This document shows, piece after piece, positions 23,862 through 34,785 of a stretch of DNA of 64,000 nucleotides. The position numbers were made by a program, and so were the translations under genes. Below the pieces are notes generated by a model. The model did no database searches. It saw only the letters and a list, made by a program, of their open reading frames with translations, and had not been told where the DNA came from. Origin of the DNA: Marilutibacter chinensis (GTDB lineage Bacteria; Pseudomonadota; Gammaproteobacteria; Xanthomonadales; Xanthomonadaceae); the NCBI RefSeq assembly GCF_021725675.1, contig NZ_JAKJPO010000004.1, positions 124,001 to 188,000 on the forward strand, written 5' to 3'. How positions within the stretch are numbered: the stretch's first letter is position 1; the number at the start of each line of letters is the position of its first letter.

Positions 23862-26800
23862 GCTTCTGCTCGATCCCCAGCAGTTCGTAGACGTTGCGCA
23901 ACAGCTCCGGCTCCTGGTATGGCTTGCCGAGGTAACGGTTGACGCCGATCTCCAGCGCGCGCTGGCGGTGCTTCTCGCCGGTACGCGAGGTGATCATCAC
24001 GATCGGCACCTCGCGCAGGCGTGCATCGCCCTTCATCTGCGTCGCCAGTTCGTAACCGTCCATGCGCGGCATCTCGATGTCGAGCAGCATCAGGTCCGGC
24101 ACCAGCTCGGCCATCCGCTCGAGTGCGTCGACGCCGTCCTTCGCGGTGGCGACCTCGAAGCCCTGGCGTTCGAGCACGCGGCCGGTGACCTTGCGCATCG
24201 TGACCGAGTCGTCGACCACCATGACCAGCGGCACCCGCCGGCTCTCCACGACCTGCGGCGGCTCGATGACGACATCGCGCGGCAGCGCGTTGCGGCGACG
24301 CACCAGCGGAGCGACGTCGAGGATCACGACCACGCGACCATCGCCCATGATGGTCGCGCCGAAGATGCCGGGCACCGAAGCGACCTGCGGGCCGATCGTC
24401 TTCACCACGATCTCGCGGTTGCCGACCACCTGGTCGACGCAGACCGCGGCGCGCAGCTCGCCGGATCGGATCAACAGCACCGGCATCTGCAGGTGGCCCT
24501 CGGCCTTGGCCGGCGCATGGCCGATCAACTCGCCGAGGTCGTGCACCGCGTATTCCTCGCCGCCGTACTCGTAGGTCGGCGACGCGCTTTCGAGCACGTC
24601 GCGCGCGACGCGTCCGACGCCCTGCACGGACGCGATCGGCACGGCAAAGGAGGTCTCGCCGATCTTGACGAACACCGCCTGGGTGACGGCCAGCGTCTGC
24701 GGCAGGCGCAGGGTGAAGGTGACGCCCCTGCCCGGCACCGAATGGATGTCGAGGCTGCCGCCGAGCTGATGGACCTCGCTGGCGACCACGTCCATGCCGA
24801 CGCCGCGGCCGGCGAGCCGGCTGACCTCGCTGGCGGTCGAGAAGCCCGGCTCGAGGATCAGCATGTCGAGCTCGCCATCGGCGAGCGCCGCACTCTCGCC
24901 GATCAGGCCGCGCTCGATGCCGCGCCGGCGGATCGCGTCGCGATCCAGGCCGCGGCCGTCGTCGCCGACGACCAGCACGACCTCGGAGCCCTCGCGCCGC
25001 ACCGCGATGCGGATGCTGCCTTCCTCGGACTTGCCGGCCTTCCTGCGCTCGGCCGGAGTCTCCAGGCCGTGCGCGACCGCGTTGCGGAGCATGTGCTCCA
25101 GCGGCGCGGTCATGCGTTCGAGCACGTTGCGATCGAGCTCGCCCTGCGAGCCTTCCAGCCTGAGCTGGACGTGCTTGCCGAGTTCGCCCGCCGCCTGGCG
25201 AACCACCCGGCGCAGGCGCGGCAGCATGCCGTCGATCGGCACCATGCGCGTGCGCATGAGACCTTCCTGCAGCTCGGAGCTCACCCGCGACTGTTGCAAC
25301 AGCAGGGTTTCGTACTGGCGGGTCAGGTCGTCGAGCGTCTGCTGCAGGCTGCCCTGGTCGGCCGCCGACTCCGAAAGCGCACGCGACAGCTGCTGCAGCG
25401 TGGAGAAGCGGTCCAGCTCGAGCGGATCGAACGCCTGCTCACCACTGTCGGTCTCGCGCTGATAGCGCGCGACGATCTGGGCCTCGGTCTCGATCTCCAG
25501 GCGGCGCAGCTGGTCGCGCATGCGGGTATTGGTCTGCGCCATCTCGCTGATGGCGGCGCGGAACGCACCCAGCTGCTGCTCCAGGCGTGCGCGATAGATC
25601 GCGACCTCGCCGGCGTAGTTGACCAGGCGATCGAGCAGGTCGGCGCGGATGCGGACCTGCTCCTGCGGCACGCGGACGGTGATCTCGTCGTCGTCGCCGA
25701 GCACTTCGTCGCCGATCGGCTCCGATAGCGGACGCAACGCCGGCGCCGGCTCGGCCTGCCGCTGCGGCTCGACCGCCGCAGGCTGCTGCGCATCCGTCGA
25801 ATCCGTCGCGCCCAGCGTGGTGACGCCACGGGCGCGGGCCTCGAACTCGGCGATCAGGGCGTCCGGCATCGCGATCGCCTGGTGTTCGCCGACCCGGGTG
25901 ATCATCGCGTGCAGACGGTCGAATCCCTGCTCCAGCAGCGGCACGCCGTCGCGGCCAAGCACCTGCCGCTGCTCGGCCACGGCCTCCAGCAGCGACTCCA
26001 TCACGTGGCCGAGCTCGCCCACGGCCATGATCCCGGCCATGCGCGCACCGCCCTTCAGCGTATGCAGGTCGCGTTGCAGGCCGGTCAGCGCATCGCGGTC
26101 TTCCGGTACCTCGCGCAGGCGCGCGAGCAGGCCATCGGAGTGGTCGAGCAGGTCGCCACCTTCCTCGACGAAGATGTCGACCAGTTCCATGTCGAGTCCG
26201 CCGACGTCGAGCGGCTGCTCCGGATCGGCCTCGACCGCCAGCGCCGCCAGCATCGCATGGGCGGCAGTGGGCTCGATCGCCGTGGCGGCTTCGCCACCGG
26301 ATCCCGGCTCTGCCGCGGCTTCGGCGTCGACCGCCGCCTGCCGCGCCTGCTCGGCGTACTCGGCTTCCAGGCGTGCGTACTCCGCCTCTTCCTCGGCCTT
26401 CGCACGTTCGGCTTCGAGACGTTCGGCTTCGAGACGTTCGGCTTCGAGACGTTCGGCTTCGAGACGTTCGGCTTCGAGACGTTCGGCTTCGAGACGTTCG
26501 GCTTCGAGACGTTCGGCTTCGAGACGTTCGGCTTCGGCACGTTCGGCTTCGAGACGTTCGGCTTCGAGGCGCTCGGCTTCGAGACGTTCGGCTTCGGCAC
26601 GTTCGGCTTCGAGACGTTCGGCTTCGAGGCGCTCGGCTTCGAGGCGCTCGGCTTCGAGACGTTCGGCTTCGAGACGTTCGGCTTCGAGACGCTCGGCTTC
26701 GAGACGCTCGGCTTCGAGACGCTCGGCTTCCGCACGCTCGGCCCTGATGCGCTCGGCCTCGGCCTGCTCGATCGTGGCGCGTTCGGCCTGCAGCCGTTCG

Positions 26801-29800
26801 GTTTCCAGGCGCTCGGCCGCCAACCGCTCGGTTTCCAGGCGCTCCGCCTCGATCCGTGCGGCCTCGGCCAGCTCCTCCTCGACAGCCGCGGTAGGACGCA
26901 GCAGATTCTCCGGCACCGCCTCGTCGGCGCGGTCGGCGAAGCCGCTGAGATCCAGCGAGTCCAGCTCGATCGCGTCCATGGAATCGGCCGCTTCGGCCGG
27001 CTCCACCAGCTCGGGCGGTGCCGGCTGCACGTTCGGCAATGCATCGCGCAGCGCCGCGACACGCGTGGCCAGGCCTTCGAATACCGGTACCCGCGGCTCC
27101 GGTGTCTTCAGCGCGGCCAGCGTCCGGCGGATCGCATCCGCGACCAGGGCCAGGGCGGCCACGCCCTCAGCGCCGACCGCTTCTCCCTGCACGAGCAGGC
27201 GTTTGACATAGCCCTCGGTCGGACCGGTGATCTCGGTGATCACCGGCACCTCGGTCATCGCGAATGCACCGTTGAGCGTGTGGATCGCGCGCTGCAGGCC
27301 ATCGTTGACCGGCTGCGGCGCGGCCTGCGCGCGGTCGATCCAGGTCTCGATCGTCGACAGGTGCCCGGTGACCTCGGCATCGAGGATTTCGAGCAGCACC
27401 GCATCGACCGAGGCCGGCACGCCATCGGCCCGGGCATCCTCCACCGCGAAGTCGGCGGCGACCCCGGCCGCCACCGGTTCGTCCGCCGCCGGCTCCCCGC
27501 CTGCCTGCGCGGTGGTCTCCGGTTCTTCCACCGCCGGAGCAGCCTCGACCGGCGCTTCCGCAGCCGCGTCTTCGGATACAGGCGCCGGCGCGGTGTAGAA
27601 CACCTCCTCGCCGGCGGCGACGCGATCAGCAACGGCCTCGATGCCGGCCAGGTCGGCGCTGACCGGCGCGGTGCCCGCCAGCGCCGCGTGCAGTTGCGGC
27701 AGTACGTCGAAGGCCTGCCCGACGATCGCGATGACCGCCGGACTGGCCGGGCGCGTGCCTTCCAGCACGCGGTTGAGCATGTTCTCGACCTTCCAGCTGA
27801 ACTCGCCCAGCGCGCGCGCGCCGACCAGGCGGCCGCTGCCCTTGAGGGTATGGAACACGCGACGGATCGGGCGCAGGCGCTCGGGGTTGTCGGGTTCCTC
27901 CTGCCACACCGGCAGCAGCGCACCGAGGTGCGCCATCTCTTCGGTCAGTTCTTCGAGGAAGACCTCGCGGATGTCGTCGTCGATGTCCTCGTTCTGCTCG
28001 AAGCCGCCCTCGGCGCCGCTGATCGCTGCCGGTGCGGACGCCGCCGGAGCGGCCGCCTCGGCCGGGGCCGCGGGCACGCCGGCCCCGGCTGCCGGCGCGA
28101 CAGGCACGCCGATGGGCGCCGTCGCAGGCGCATCCTGCGACATGACGCCGGCCAGGGCCTGGGAAACCGCCTGCCGGGTTTCCTCGTCGATGCCGACCGC
28201 TCCGGGCACCTCGCCGGCGGCGACGTGCGCGGCGCTGTCCGGGATCGGCCAGTAGCCGAGGGCCTCCAGGCTCTGCCGGGCGATGTCGAGGATGCGGTCG
28301 CGGTTCGGCCGCTGTTCGCGCACCGCTTCGAGGTAGTACTCCAGGCTGGCCAGGGTGTCGGCCATCGTGTCGAGTTGCGGACCGCTGGGGACCCGCCGCT
28401 TCTCCAGCAGCTCGGCCTCGGTATAGCGTCGCAGCCCGGTCAGGTACTCGCCCGGCAACGGCAGCTCGAGCATGCGCATCGCACCGCTGACCTCCTCCAG
28501 CAGGCGCGGCACCTCGGCCAGCTCGTCGTGGCTCCAGTTGGTCTCGACGAAGGCGACGAACGACTGCCGCGCATCGCTGAAGTTCGCGATCGCCTCGCGC
28601 ACGACCACGTCGAGCACCCGTCGCGATTCGCTGGCAAGCAGGCTGTCCTCGGTCTTCTCGTCGACATGGCCGAGCCGCGAGACCTGGTCGTCGAGGGTCG
28701 CATCGACGTACAGCAGCGCGCCGGCGACATCGAGCAGCACGTTCTCGTCGGCCGGCCGCTGGCCGGTGACGACCTGGCGCAGCGTGTCGCGGTGCTGGAC
28801 GACGACATTGCGCGCCATGCCCAGCCCCATCATGCCCAGGGTGTCGGCAACGCTGGTCAGCACGTCCACCTGCGGGCTCAGCGCGTCGACATCGCTCTGG
28901 TTCGTGCGCAGATACAGGTCGAGCGCGTCCTTGACCCGCAACAGGTCTTCCTTGATCGCCGCGGAGACGGTGTCCAGCAGCTCGCGGTTGCGTCCACTGA
29001 GACTGCCGCGCGCGTGCTCCAGTTCGGATTCGCTCGGCACCTGGGCGTCGAGGTCGAAAGTCTTGCGCAGGCCGTCCAGGCCCGGGTGGCTGGCCGAGCT
29101 GTGGGCGACGTGGTAGAGCAGTTGGCGGGTCGGCTCTGCCGCAGGCGTGCTGCGCGGACCGCTGAAATCGTCGCCCTCCAGCATCTGCCGCGCCTCGCGT
29201 TCGACGCCGCCGAAGGCCTGGCGCAGCGCGCGGGTCGGCTGCTGCGCCTGGTCGCGGATCGCACAGGCCACCGAATGCGCGACCCACAGCATGCGGCGCA
29301 GGCGTTCGATGGTGACGTCGGAGAGCAGGCCTTCGATCGCCGCGACCAGTCCCGCCGGATCGGCCGGACCGCCGTTCTCGGGCCAGTCGGCGAGGGCCTG
29401 GCGGAATGCACCCAGATGCGATGCCGAGGCCGCTTCGCTGACGGCGCCGGACGATGGCATCGGCAAAGTGTCCGGCAGCGGCCGGTCGAGATTCGGCGCG
29501 AACAGCACGCTCTCGTTGAGGCCGACCTCGCCTCGTGTGGCACGCAGTTCGTTGAGCAGCGGCAGCAGCACGATCGGGATGTCGCGGTGACCGCCCTGCA
29601 GGCGTTCCAGATAGTCCGGCAGCTGCACCGCGCCGCGCATCAGCACCGCGCAGGCCTCTTCGCGGTTGTCGATCTCGCCATGCAGCAACGCCAGCGACAG
29701 CCGCTCCATTTCCTCGGCGACCATCGCCGGGGCGTACAGCTCGACCATCCTCAGCGTGCCGTGCACCTGGTGCAGGTGGGCGGCGCAGCTGCGCATCCGC

Positions 29801-29925
29801 GAGGTGTCGCCCTGGTTCTCGGCGAACGCCTCGATCTCCTCGCGCGCCTGTCGCAGAGTCTGGTCCAGCTCGGGCTTGATCCAGCCAAGCGTGGTGGTGT
29901 CGATCGCGTCGCTCATCACGGTCAT
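23854..29925 (-). CDS. chpA: Hybrid CheA-type histidine kinase of the type IV pilus chemosensory system
   Basis: 2023 aa (also called PilL), the central kinase controlling pilus extension and retraction. Hpt-like modules appear near H52 (HQVHG, lysine replaced), H692 (HTLKGSGR, intact), H882 (HTLNGAF, lysine replaced) and H1288 (HTLKGGARM, intact). Residues ~1064-1173 are 22 tandem five-residue EAERL-type repeats forming a long charged helix. The kinase core follows: dimerisation helices, HATPase around 1600 ([24 protein letters not shown]), a CheW-like domain (~1755) and a C-terminal receiver with Asp1949 ([11 protein letters not shown]). pilJ lies 100 bases upstream; chpB overlaps downstream. 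Confidence 0.95.
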   Translation of the reverse strand: MTVMSDAIDTTTLGWIKPELDQTLRQAREEIEAFAENQGDTSRMRSCAAHLHQVHGTLRMVELYAPAMVAEEMERLSLALLHGEIDNREEACAVLMRGAVQLPDYLERLQGGHRDIPIVLLPLLNELRATRGEVGLNESVLFAPNLDRPLPDTLPMPSSGAVSEAASASHLGAFRQALADWPENGGPADPAGLVAAIEGLLSDVTIERLRRMLWVAHSVACAIRDQAQQPTRALRQAFGGVEREARQMLEGDDFSGPRSTPAAEPTRQLLYHVAHSSASHPGLDGLRKTFDLDAQVPSESELEHARGSLSGRNRELLDTVSAAIKEDLLRVKDALDLYLRTNQSDVDALSPQVDVLTSVADTLGMMGLGMARNVVVQHRDTLRQVVTGQRPADENVLLDVAGALLYVDATLDDQVSRLGHVDEKTEDSLLASESRRVLDVVVREAIANFSDARQSFVAFVETNWSHDELAEVPRLLEEVSGAMRMLELPLPGEYLTGLRRYTEAELLEKRRVPSGPQLDTMADTLASLEYYLEAVREQRPNRDRILDIARQSLEALGYWPIPDSAAHVAAGEVPGAVGIDEETRQAVSQALAGVMSQDAPATAPIGVPVAPAAGAGVPAAPAEAAAPAASAPAAISGAEGGFEQNEDIDDDIREVFLEELTEEMAHLGALLPVWQEEPDNPERLRPIRRVFHTLKGSGRLVGARALGEFSWKVENMLNRVLEGTRPASPAVIAIVGQAFDVLPQLHAALAGTAPVSADLAGIEAVADRVAAGEEVFYTAPAPVSEDAAAEAPVEAAPAVEEPETTAQAGGEPAADEPVAAGVAADFAVEDARADGVPASVDAVLLEILDAEVTGHLSTIETWIDRAQAAPQPVNDGLQRAIHTLNGAFAMTEVPVITEITGPTEGYVKRLLVQGEAVGAEGVAALALVADAIRRTLAALKTPEPRVPVFEGLATRVAALRDALPNVQPAPPELVEPAEAADSMDAIELDSLDLSGFADRADEAVPENLLRPTAAVEEELAEAARIEAERLETERLAAERLETERLQAERATIEQAEAERIRAERAEAERLEAERLEAERLEAERLEAERLEAERLEAERLEAERLEAERAEAERLEAERLEAERLEAERAEAERLEAERLEAERLEAERLEAERLEAERLEAERLEAERLEAERAKAEEEAEYARLEAEYAEQARQAAVDAEAAAEPGSGGEAATAIEPTAAHAMLAALAVEADPEQPLDVGGLDMELVDIFVEEGGDLLDHSDGLLARLREVPEDRDALTGLQRDLHTLKGGARMAGIMAVGELGHVMESLLEAVAEQRQVLGRDGVPLLEQGFDRLHAMITRVGEHQAIAMPDALIAEFEARARGVTTLGATDSTDAQQPAAVEPQRQAEPAPALRPLSEPIGDEVLGDDDEITVRVPQEQVRIRADLLDRLVNYAGEVAIYRARLEQQLGAFRAAISEMAQTNTRMRDQLRRLEIETEAQIVARYQRETDSGEQAFDPLELDRFSTLQQLSRALSESAADQGSLQQTLDDLTRQYETLLLQQSRVSSELQEGLMRTRMVPIDGMLPRLRRVVRQAAGELGKHVQLRLEGSQGELDRNVLERMTAPLEHMLRNAVAHGLETPAERRKAGKSEEGSIRIAVRREGSEVVLVVGDDGRGLDRDAIRRRGIERGLIGESAALADGELDMLILEPGFSTASEVSRLAGRGVGMDVVASEVHQLGGSLDIHSVPGRGVTFTLRLPQTLAVTQAVFVKIGETSFAVPIASVQGVGRVARDVLESASPTYEYGGEEYAVHDLGELIGHAPAKAEGHLQMPVLLIRSGELRAAVCVDQVVGNREIVVKTIGPQVASVPGIFGATIMGDGRVVVILDVAPLVRRRNALPRDVVIEPPQVVESRRVPLVMVVDDSVTMRKVTGRVLERQGFEVATAKDGVDALERMAELVPDLMLLDIEMPRMDGYELATQMKGDARLREVPIVMITSRTGEKHRQRALEIGVNRYLGKPYQEPELLRNVYELLGIEQKHD
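26406..26735. repeat. 15-bp tandem repeat, 22 copies, inside chpA
   Basis: Consensus GTTCGGCTTCGAGAC on the plus strand, unbroken in register for 22 units with only T/C and GA/GC/GG variants. On the coding strand it encodes repeated E-A-E-R-L (occasionally A for L). Being a multiple of three, it can gain or lose copies without breaking the reading frame. Degenerate copies extend to about 26850. Confidence 0.95.
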
Positions 29926-30025
29926 GCGCGCCCCTCCGCTCCTGCGCGGCGGCGCGACCTGTGCAATGTGTGCGTCCGGGAATCGAACATGCTCGGCTCG
30001 CTCATCGTACTGCCGGCCCCGCGCG

Positions 30026-32047
30026 TCAGGCCGGGAGCTTGAAGTCGGCGACCGAACGGCGCAGGTCGGCGGCGAGCTGGGCCAGGTTTCCGATCGACTG
30101 CGCCGTCTGGCTGGCGCCCTGCGAGGTCTGTGCGGTGATCGACTGGATGGTGTTCATGGTCTCGGTGATGTTCGACGCAGCGCTGGTCTGCTGCTGCGCG
30201 GCGTTGGAGATGCCCTGGATCAACCCGGACAGATCGGACGACACCTTTTCGATCTCACCCAGCGCGGTACCCGCGTCCTCGGCCAGGCGCGCACCGGCGA
30301 CCACCTCGGATGTCGTCTGTTCCATCGAGCTCACAGCTTCGTTGGTATCGGACTGAATTGTCTGGACCAGCGTCTCGATTCGCTTGGTCGCGTTGGACGC
30401 GCGCTCCGCGAGTCGCTGCACTTCGTCCGCCACCACCGCGAAGCCGCGGCCCGCCTCGCCCGCCGACGCCGCCTGGATCGCGGCGTTCAGCGCGAGGATG
30501 TTCGTCTGCTCGGAGATGTCGTTGATCAGTTCGACGATCGAGCCGATTTCCTGCGAGCTTTCGCCCAGGCGCTTGATTCGCTTGGACGTCTCCTGGATCT
30601 GGTCGCGGATGTTGTCCATGCCGGCGATCGTCTGGCGCACGACGCCCGCGCCCTTGGTCGCGATCTGCACGGAGCGCTGCGCCACGTCCGCGGACTCGGC
30701 GGAGTTGCGCGAAACCTGGTTGATGCTCTGCGCGATTTCGCTGATGCGGCTGGAGGCGGAGTTGATCTCCTGCGCCTGGTGCTCGGCGGCCTCGGCCAGG
30801 TGCATCGCGGTCGCCTGCGTCTCCTGGGCGCTGGAGGCGACCTGCACCGACGTGTCGGTGATCGTCTGCACCAGGCTTCGCAGCTGTTCGACGGCGAAGT
30901 TGATCGAGTCCGCGATCGCGCCGGTCATGTCCTCGGTCACGGTCGCCTTCACGGTCAGGTCGCCTTCCGCGAGCGAGCCCATCTCGTCCAGCAGGCGCAT
31001 GATCGCCTCCTGGTTGCGGTCGTTGAGTTCCTTGGTGGTCAGGTAGCGCTGCCTCTGCGCGGTGTTCAGCGACACCACCAGCAGCACGATGGCGAGCAGC
31101 GCGATCGCACCGGACACGATGCTGATCCAGATGTTGCCGAGCAGGCTGGTGTCCTTCAGCGAGCCGAAGGCGGTGAACGCGTTGAACAGCGCGTCGCTTT
31201 CGCTCAGCAGGGTGTCGGCGCCCTCGGTGATCGTGGCGACCGAAGTCTGCGCCTGCGACAGATCGGGCGAAGCGGCGAGGATCGCGTCGGCGTCCTTCTT
31301 CATCTCCGCCCACAGCGCCTCGACCTGGCCGAGCGCGGCGACCGCCCCGGAGTTGGTCAGCGCGGTGATGCTCGGGTTCTCGGCGCCGTTGCGCAGGCCC
31401 GTAAGGACGTTGTCGAACACCAGCACGTCGCGGGCGAGCGCGTCGCTAGCCATCGTCGCGCCGCTGCCGCCGGCCTGGATCTCGGTGATGCGGCGGGCGA
31501 TCGTACCGGACAGCACGACCTGGCGCAGTGCGTAGTAGACCTGCGATGACGACGAGCCGCTGGACGACATCGCGCGGACCAGCTCGTCGAGGTTGGCCTG
31601 CAGCTGCGGCACCTTGGCGCTGAAGTTGTTGGCGTTGCCGGCGAAGCCCAGCACCGCCTGCTCGCTCGCGATCAGCTGGTCGGCGCCCTTGCCCAGGGGC
31701 GCCCAGGTGTCGGACACGCTCTTGATCGGTCCCGCGACGCCGGCGGTGCTGCCGAAGTTCGCGTTCAGGCTGGAGACGTGCTCGTCGATCTCGGCCTTGG
31801 TCGTCTTGAACGCGGTGAACGCCGCCTGGTCACCACCGACCGCCGCTCGGCCCTGCACCGCGAGCTGCTGCGACAGCACGCGCAAGTCCGAGGCCGCGGA
31901 GCTGGCGCCGCCGAGGCGGGACGCCTTGTAGATCGAGTAGCCGGTATTGAGGCCGAACACCAGCAGGGCGATGCCCAGCACCGTCAGCCAGGTATTGACG
32001 CCGTACTGGCGGACCTTGCCCACAGCGTTATTCATGTCACTGCTCAT
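30026..32047 (-). CDS. pilJ: Methyl-accepting chemotaxis protein PilJ
   Basis: 673 aa receptor of the Pil-Chp system. A membrane helix at about 18-40 ([22 protein letters not shown]), a large periplasmic region with two PilJ-type helical repeats (to ~300), a second helix at about 305-330, a HAMP ([21 protein letters not shown]) and the signalling hairpin [31 protein letters not shown] in two parts around residue 500. Its ATG overlaps the pilI stop (ATGA at 32044-32047). In relatives PilJ interacts with pilin and is needed for twitching and surface sensing. Confidence 0.95.
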   Translation of the reverse strand: MSSDMNNAVGKVRQYGVNTWLTVLGIALLVFGLNTGYSIYKASRLGGASSAASDLRVLSQQLAVQGRAAVGGDQAAFTAFKTTKAEIDEHVSSLNANFGSTAGVAGPIKSVSDTWAPLGKGADQLIASEQAVLGFAGNANNFSAKVPQLQANLDELVRAMSSSGSSSSQVYYALRQVVLSGTIARRITEIQAGGSGATMASDALARDVLVFDNVLTGLRNGAENPSITALTNSGAVAALGQVEALWAEMKKDADAILAASPDLSQAQTSVATITEGADTLLSESDALFNAFTAFGSLKDTSLLGNIWISIVSGAIALLAIVLLVVSLNTAQRQRYLTTKELNDRNQEAIMRLLDEMGSLAEGDLTVKATVTEDMTGAIADSINFAVEQLRSLVQTITDTSVQVASSAQETQATAMHLAEAAEHQAQEINSASSRISEIAQSINQVSRNSAESADVAQRSVQIATKGAGVVRQTIAGMDNIRDQIQETSKRIKRLGESSQEIGSIVELINDISEQTNILALNAAIQAASAGEAGRGFAVVADEVQRLAERASNATKRIETLVQTIQSDTNEAVSSMEQTTSEVVAGARLAEDAGTALGEIEKVSSDLSGLIQGISNAAQQQTSAASNITETMNTIQSITAQTSQGASQTAQSIGNLAQLAADLRRSVADFKLPA

Positions 32048-32673
32048 GATTCGACCTCAAGTGCGTTGCGATTGCCTGGTCCGGCAAGGTGTTCGGCACG
32101 CGGCATGTCCGAGGCAGCCTGCCTGAATTCGGGTGTACGGGTGAGTCTGTCGAGGCTGAATATGCCCCAGGTGGCGTCGTCGAGCCGGTAGGCGCGATCG
32201 ATGAAGTGCTGATAGCGGCCGGCGATCGTCGGGTTCTCGCCCGCCCCGTCGGAGGGCGGCTGCGCATCGATCATGTGCTCCTCGATGAAGCTGCGCTGGC
32301 CGTACAGTTCGTCGATCAGCACCGCGACGTTGCCGCCGGACTGGCGCACCAGCAGGATCCGCTGCCCCTCGTGCAGGACGGTGCGCTCGCCTTCGAGGAA
32401 CTGCTTCAGGTCGACGACCGGCAGCAGGTTGCCGCGCACGTTGGCCAGCCCTAACAGCCACGGCTGCGCACCCGGCACCGGGGTGACCTGGGGCAGCGTG
32501 AGGATCTCGATCACCTCGTCGAAGCCCGAGGCGAGCCGGTGGCCGCCGATGCGGTAGCCGACGCCGCGCCACATGCCCGGCGCGTCGATCTGCTCAGGCA
32601 GGCCCACCACATGCGAAAGGCTGCGCCGCTCGTAGTCGGCCAATACCTCGAACGGAGTCATCTGCGTGGCCAC
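32044..32673 (-). CDS. pilI: CheW-like coupling protein PilI
   Basis: 209 aa with one CheW domain: [42 protein letters not shown] and [21 protein letters not shown]. Links the PilJ receptor to the ChpA kinase. [12 protein letters not shown] at the N-terminus is typical of PilI. Starts 7 bases after the pilH stop and overlaps pilJ by four bases, so it is in the middle of a compact operon. Confidence 0.94.
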   Translation of the reverse strand: MATQMTPFEVLADYERRSLSHVVGLPEQIDAPGMWRGVGYRIGGHRLASGFDEVIEILTLPQVTPVPGAQPWLLGLANVRGNLLPVVDLKQFLEGERTVLHEGQRILLVRQSGGNVAVLIDELYGQRSFIEEHMIDAQPPSDGAGENPTIAGRYQHFIDRAYRLDDATWGIFSLDRLTRTPEFRQAASDMPRAEHLAGPGNRNALEVES

Positions 32674-32680
32674 GCCTGCC

Positions 32681-33046
32681 TCAATCGCCCAGCAGGTCGT
32701 TGATGCGCGCGACCAGCTCGTCCTCGCGGGGCGGCTTGACGATGTAGTCCTTCGCCCCCTGGCGCAGACCCCAGGCCTTGTCGGTGTCCATGCCCTTGGT
32801 GCTGACGATCAGCACCGGAATGTGCTTGGTATCGGCGTCGCGGGACAGGGCGCGCGTCGCCTGGAACCCGTTCATGCCGGGCAGCACCACGTCCATCAGC
32901 ACCAGGTCCGGAAGCTCGCGGCGACAGACGTCGATGCCGTCCTCGGCGTTCCCGGACGCCAGTACCTGGTGGCCGTTGCGTTCGAGCAACTGGGTCAGGA
33001 CCGCCGTATCGGTCGGCGAATCCTCGATCAGAAGAATGCGTGCCAT
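32681..33046 (-). CDS. pilH: Twitching motility response regulator PilH
   Basis: 121-residue stand-alone CheY-like receiver: acidic pocket in LLIEDSPTD, phospho-acceptor Asp52 in LVLMDVVLPGMNG, STKG and the lysine in YIVKPP. No output domain. In Pseudomonas PilH acts as a phosphate sink or promotes pilus retraction. Located between pilG (18-base gap) and pilI (7-base gap). Confidence 0.95.
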   Translation of the reverse strand: MARILLIEDSPTDTAVLTQLLERNGHQVLASGNAEDGIDVCRRELPDLVLMDVVLPGMNGFQATRALSRDADTKHIPVLIVSTKGMDTDKAWGLRQGAKDYIVKPPREDELVARINDLLGD

Positions 33047-33064
33047 CGTTGCCCTACCCCCCGG

Positions 33065-33478
33065 TCAGGCGTTGTGTGCTTCGGTGTGGACGTGCGTGCG
33101 GATCGCGCCGAGCAGTTCCTCGCGCGTGAAAGGCTTGGTCAGGTACTGCTCGGAACCGACGATCCTGCCACGTGCCTTGTCGAACAACCCGTCCTTGGAC
33201 GACAGCATGATCACGGGGGTGCCCTTGAACAGCTGGTTGCTCTTGATCAGCGCGCAGGTCTGATACCCATCCAGGCGCGGCATCATGATGTCCACGAAGA
33301 TGATGTGCGGCTGCTGGTCGGCGATCTTCGCCAGTGCTTCGAATCCATCGATGGCGGTGACCACGTCACAGCCCTCACGTTTCAGCAACGTCTCTGCGGT
33401 GCGTCTGATGGTCTTGGAGTCATCGATCACCATGACCCGCAACCCATCGAGACTGCCTGTACGGCCCTCGTCAAACAT
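33065..33478 (-). CDS. pilG: Twitching motility response regulator PilG
   Basis: 137-residue receiver: MVIDDSKTIRRTAE, phospho-acceptor Asp63 in IIFVDIMMPRLDG, IMLSSKDG and YLTKPFTREEL, all typical of PilG, which promotes pilus extension and cAMP signalling in relatives. The ATG at 33478 is preceded by an AGCAGGA ribosome-binding site. An upstream in-frame extension covers the promoter and is rejected. First gene of the leftward pilGHIJ-chpAB operon. Confidence 0.95.
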   Translation of the reverse strand: MFDEGRTGSLDGLRVMVIDDSKTIRRTAETLLKREGCDVVTAIDGFEALAKIADQQPHIIFVDIMMPRLDGYQTCALIKSNQLFKGTPVIMLSSKDGLFDKARGRIVGSEQYLTKPFTREELLGAIRTHVHTEAHNA

Positions 33479-33554
33479 TCCTGCTTCCCCGGGATTTCCC
33501 CAAATGCGGGCGCCATAGTTATGTCGAACATCGCGACGCCTCGCGATACCCGCC

Positions 33555-33583
33555 TTTATTCCAAGCCTGACAGCCACTGTCAA
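33555..33583 (-). promoter_or_regulatory. Sigma-70-type promoter upstream of pilG
   Basis: On the minus strand a perfect -35 TTGACA (33583-33578), 17-base spacer and -10 AATAAA (33560-33555, four of six). Transcription would begin near 33548, about 70 bases before the pilG ATG. This is the best core promoter match seen in the window and sits in a locally AT-rich patch between pilG and the divergent gshB. Confidence 0.55.
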
Positions 33584-33746
33584 GCACAAAGTTCACGGCA
33601 AACATGCTAAACAGGCCGGTTTCACGGAAACCGCAACGCGGCCGACCGCCATGCATGCGCCGCGGTATCGTCCGGCGACGGTCGCGGTCGTCAATCCCGG
33701 CCCGCACCCCTGCTACCATCGCCGTCTCTCCGCCACAGCGCCCGCC

Positions 33747-34718
33747 ATGCCGCTCGACATCGTCGTCGTGATGGACCCGATCGGATCCATCAAGATCGCC
33801 AAGGACTCTACCTTCGCCATGTTGCTGGAAGCGCAGCGCCGCGGGCATCGCCTGCACTACGTGCTGCCCGGCGGGCTGTCGCTGCGCGACGGCCGCCCGA
33901 CCGCGCTCGCGGCCCCGCTGACGGTGCGAGAGGACCCGGCTGGATGGTTCGAAATGGGAGAACCGTCACATTTCGAGCTGGGGCGCGGACAGATCGTGCT
34001 GATGCGCAAGGACCCGCCGGTCGACGCCGAGTACATCCACGACACCCAGATCCTCGGCATCGCCCAGCTCGCCGGGGCGATGGTGGTGAACGACCCGCAG
34101 GGTCTGCGCGACTACAACGAGAAACTGGCCGCGCTGCTTTTCCCCGAATGCTGCCCGCCGACCCTGGTCACCCGCGACGCGGCCTCGCTGAAGGCCTTCG
34201 TCACCGGACACGGCGAGGCGGTGCTCAAACCGCTCGACGGCATGGGCGGGCGCTCGATCTTCCGGGCCCGCGCCGGCGAGCCCAACCTCAACGTGATCCT
34301 GGAGACCCTGACCGAGGGCGGCCGCCGCCTGGCGATGGCGCAGCGCTACCTGCCGGAGATCGCCGACGGCGACAAGCGCATCCTGCTGGTCGACGGAGAA
34401 CCGGTCGACTACTGCCTGGCGCGTATCCCGCAGGGCGACGAGTTCCGCGGCAACCTCGCCGCCGGCGGCCGCGGCGAGGCGCGGCCACTGAGCGAGCGCG
34501 ACCGCTGGATCGCCGCCCAGGTCGGCCCGGAAATGAAGCGGCGCGGGATGCTGTTCGTCGGCCTGGACGTGATCGGCGATTACCTGACCGAGGTCAACGT
34601 GACCAGCCCGACCTGCATCCGCGAGATCGACGCCGCCTACGGCATCAACATCGCCGGCATGCTGTTCGATGCCATCGAGGCAAGGGCCGGCGAGCAAGGG
34701 CCGAGAGCCGAGGGCTGA
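33747..34718 (+). CDS. gshB: Glutathione synthetase
   Basis: 323 aa ATP-grasp ligase joining glycine to gamma-glutamylcysteine, the second step of glutathione synthesis. N-terminal MPLDIVVVMDPIGSIKIAKDST in its family form, DPPVDAEYIHDTQIL, the ATP-grasp strands GEAVLKPLDGMGGRSIF and the C-terminal metal/ATP site DVIGDYLTEVNVTSPT. Start at the ATG at 33747. Divergent from pilG with 268 bases between; followed by a TonB-like gene on the same strand. Confidence 0.96.
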   Translation: MPLDIVVVMDPIGSIKIAKDSTFAMLLEAQRRGHRLHYVLPGGLSLRDGRPTALAAPLTVREDPAGWFEMGEPSHFELGRGQIVLMRKDPPVDAEYIHDTQILGIAQLAGAMVVNDPQGLRDYNEKLAALLFPECCPPTLVTRDAASLKAFVTGHGEAVLKPLDGMGGRSIFRARAGEPNLNVILETLTEGGRRLAMAQRYLPEIADGDKRILLVDGEPVDYCLARIPQGDEFRGNLAAGGRGEARPLSERDRWIAAQVGPEMKRRGMLFVGLDVIGDYLTEVNVTSPTCIREIDAAYGINIAGMLFDAIEARAGEQGPRAEG

Positions 34719-34785
34719 GGCTGTACCGCCCCTGCCCGCAACCCAGCAGCCCATACCCCAGCAACCCCGTCCATCTTCAAAGCCA

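Noticed and set aside
26406..26735. Possible CRISPR array
   Set aside because: Units are contiguous 15-bp tandem repeats without spacers and lie in frame within chpA; no cas genes are nearby.
25882..30042. 1386-codon open frame on the plus strand opposite chpA
   Set aside because: Mirror of the chpA reading frame, including a GFETF-type translation of the 15-bp repeat; the kinase on the other strand is unambiguous.
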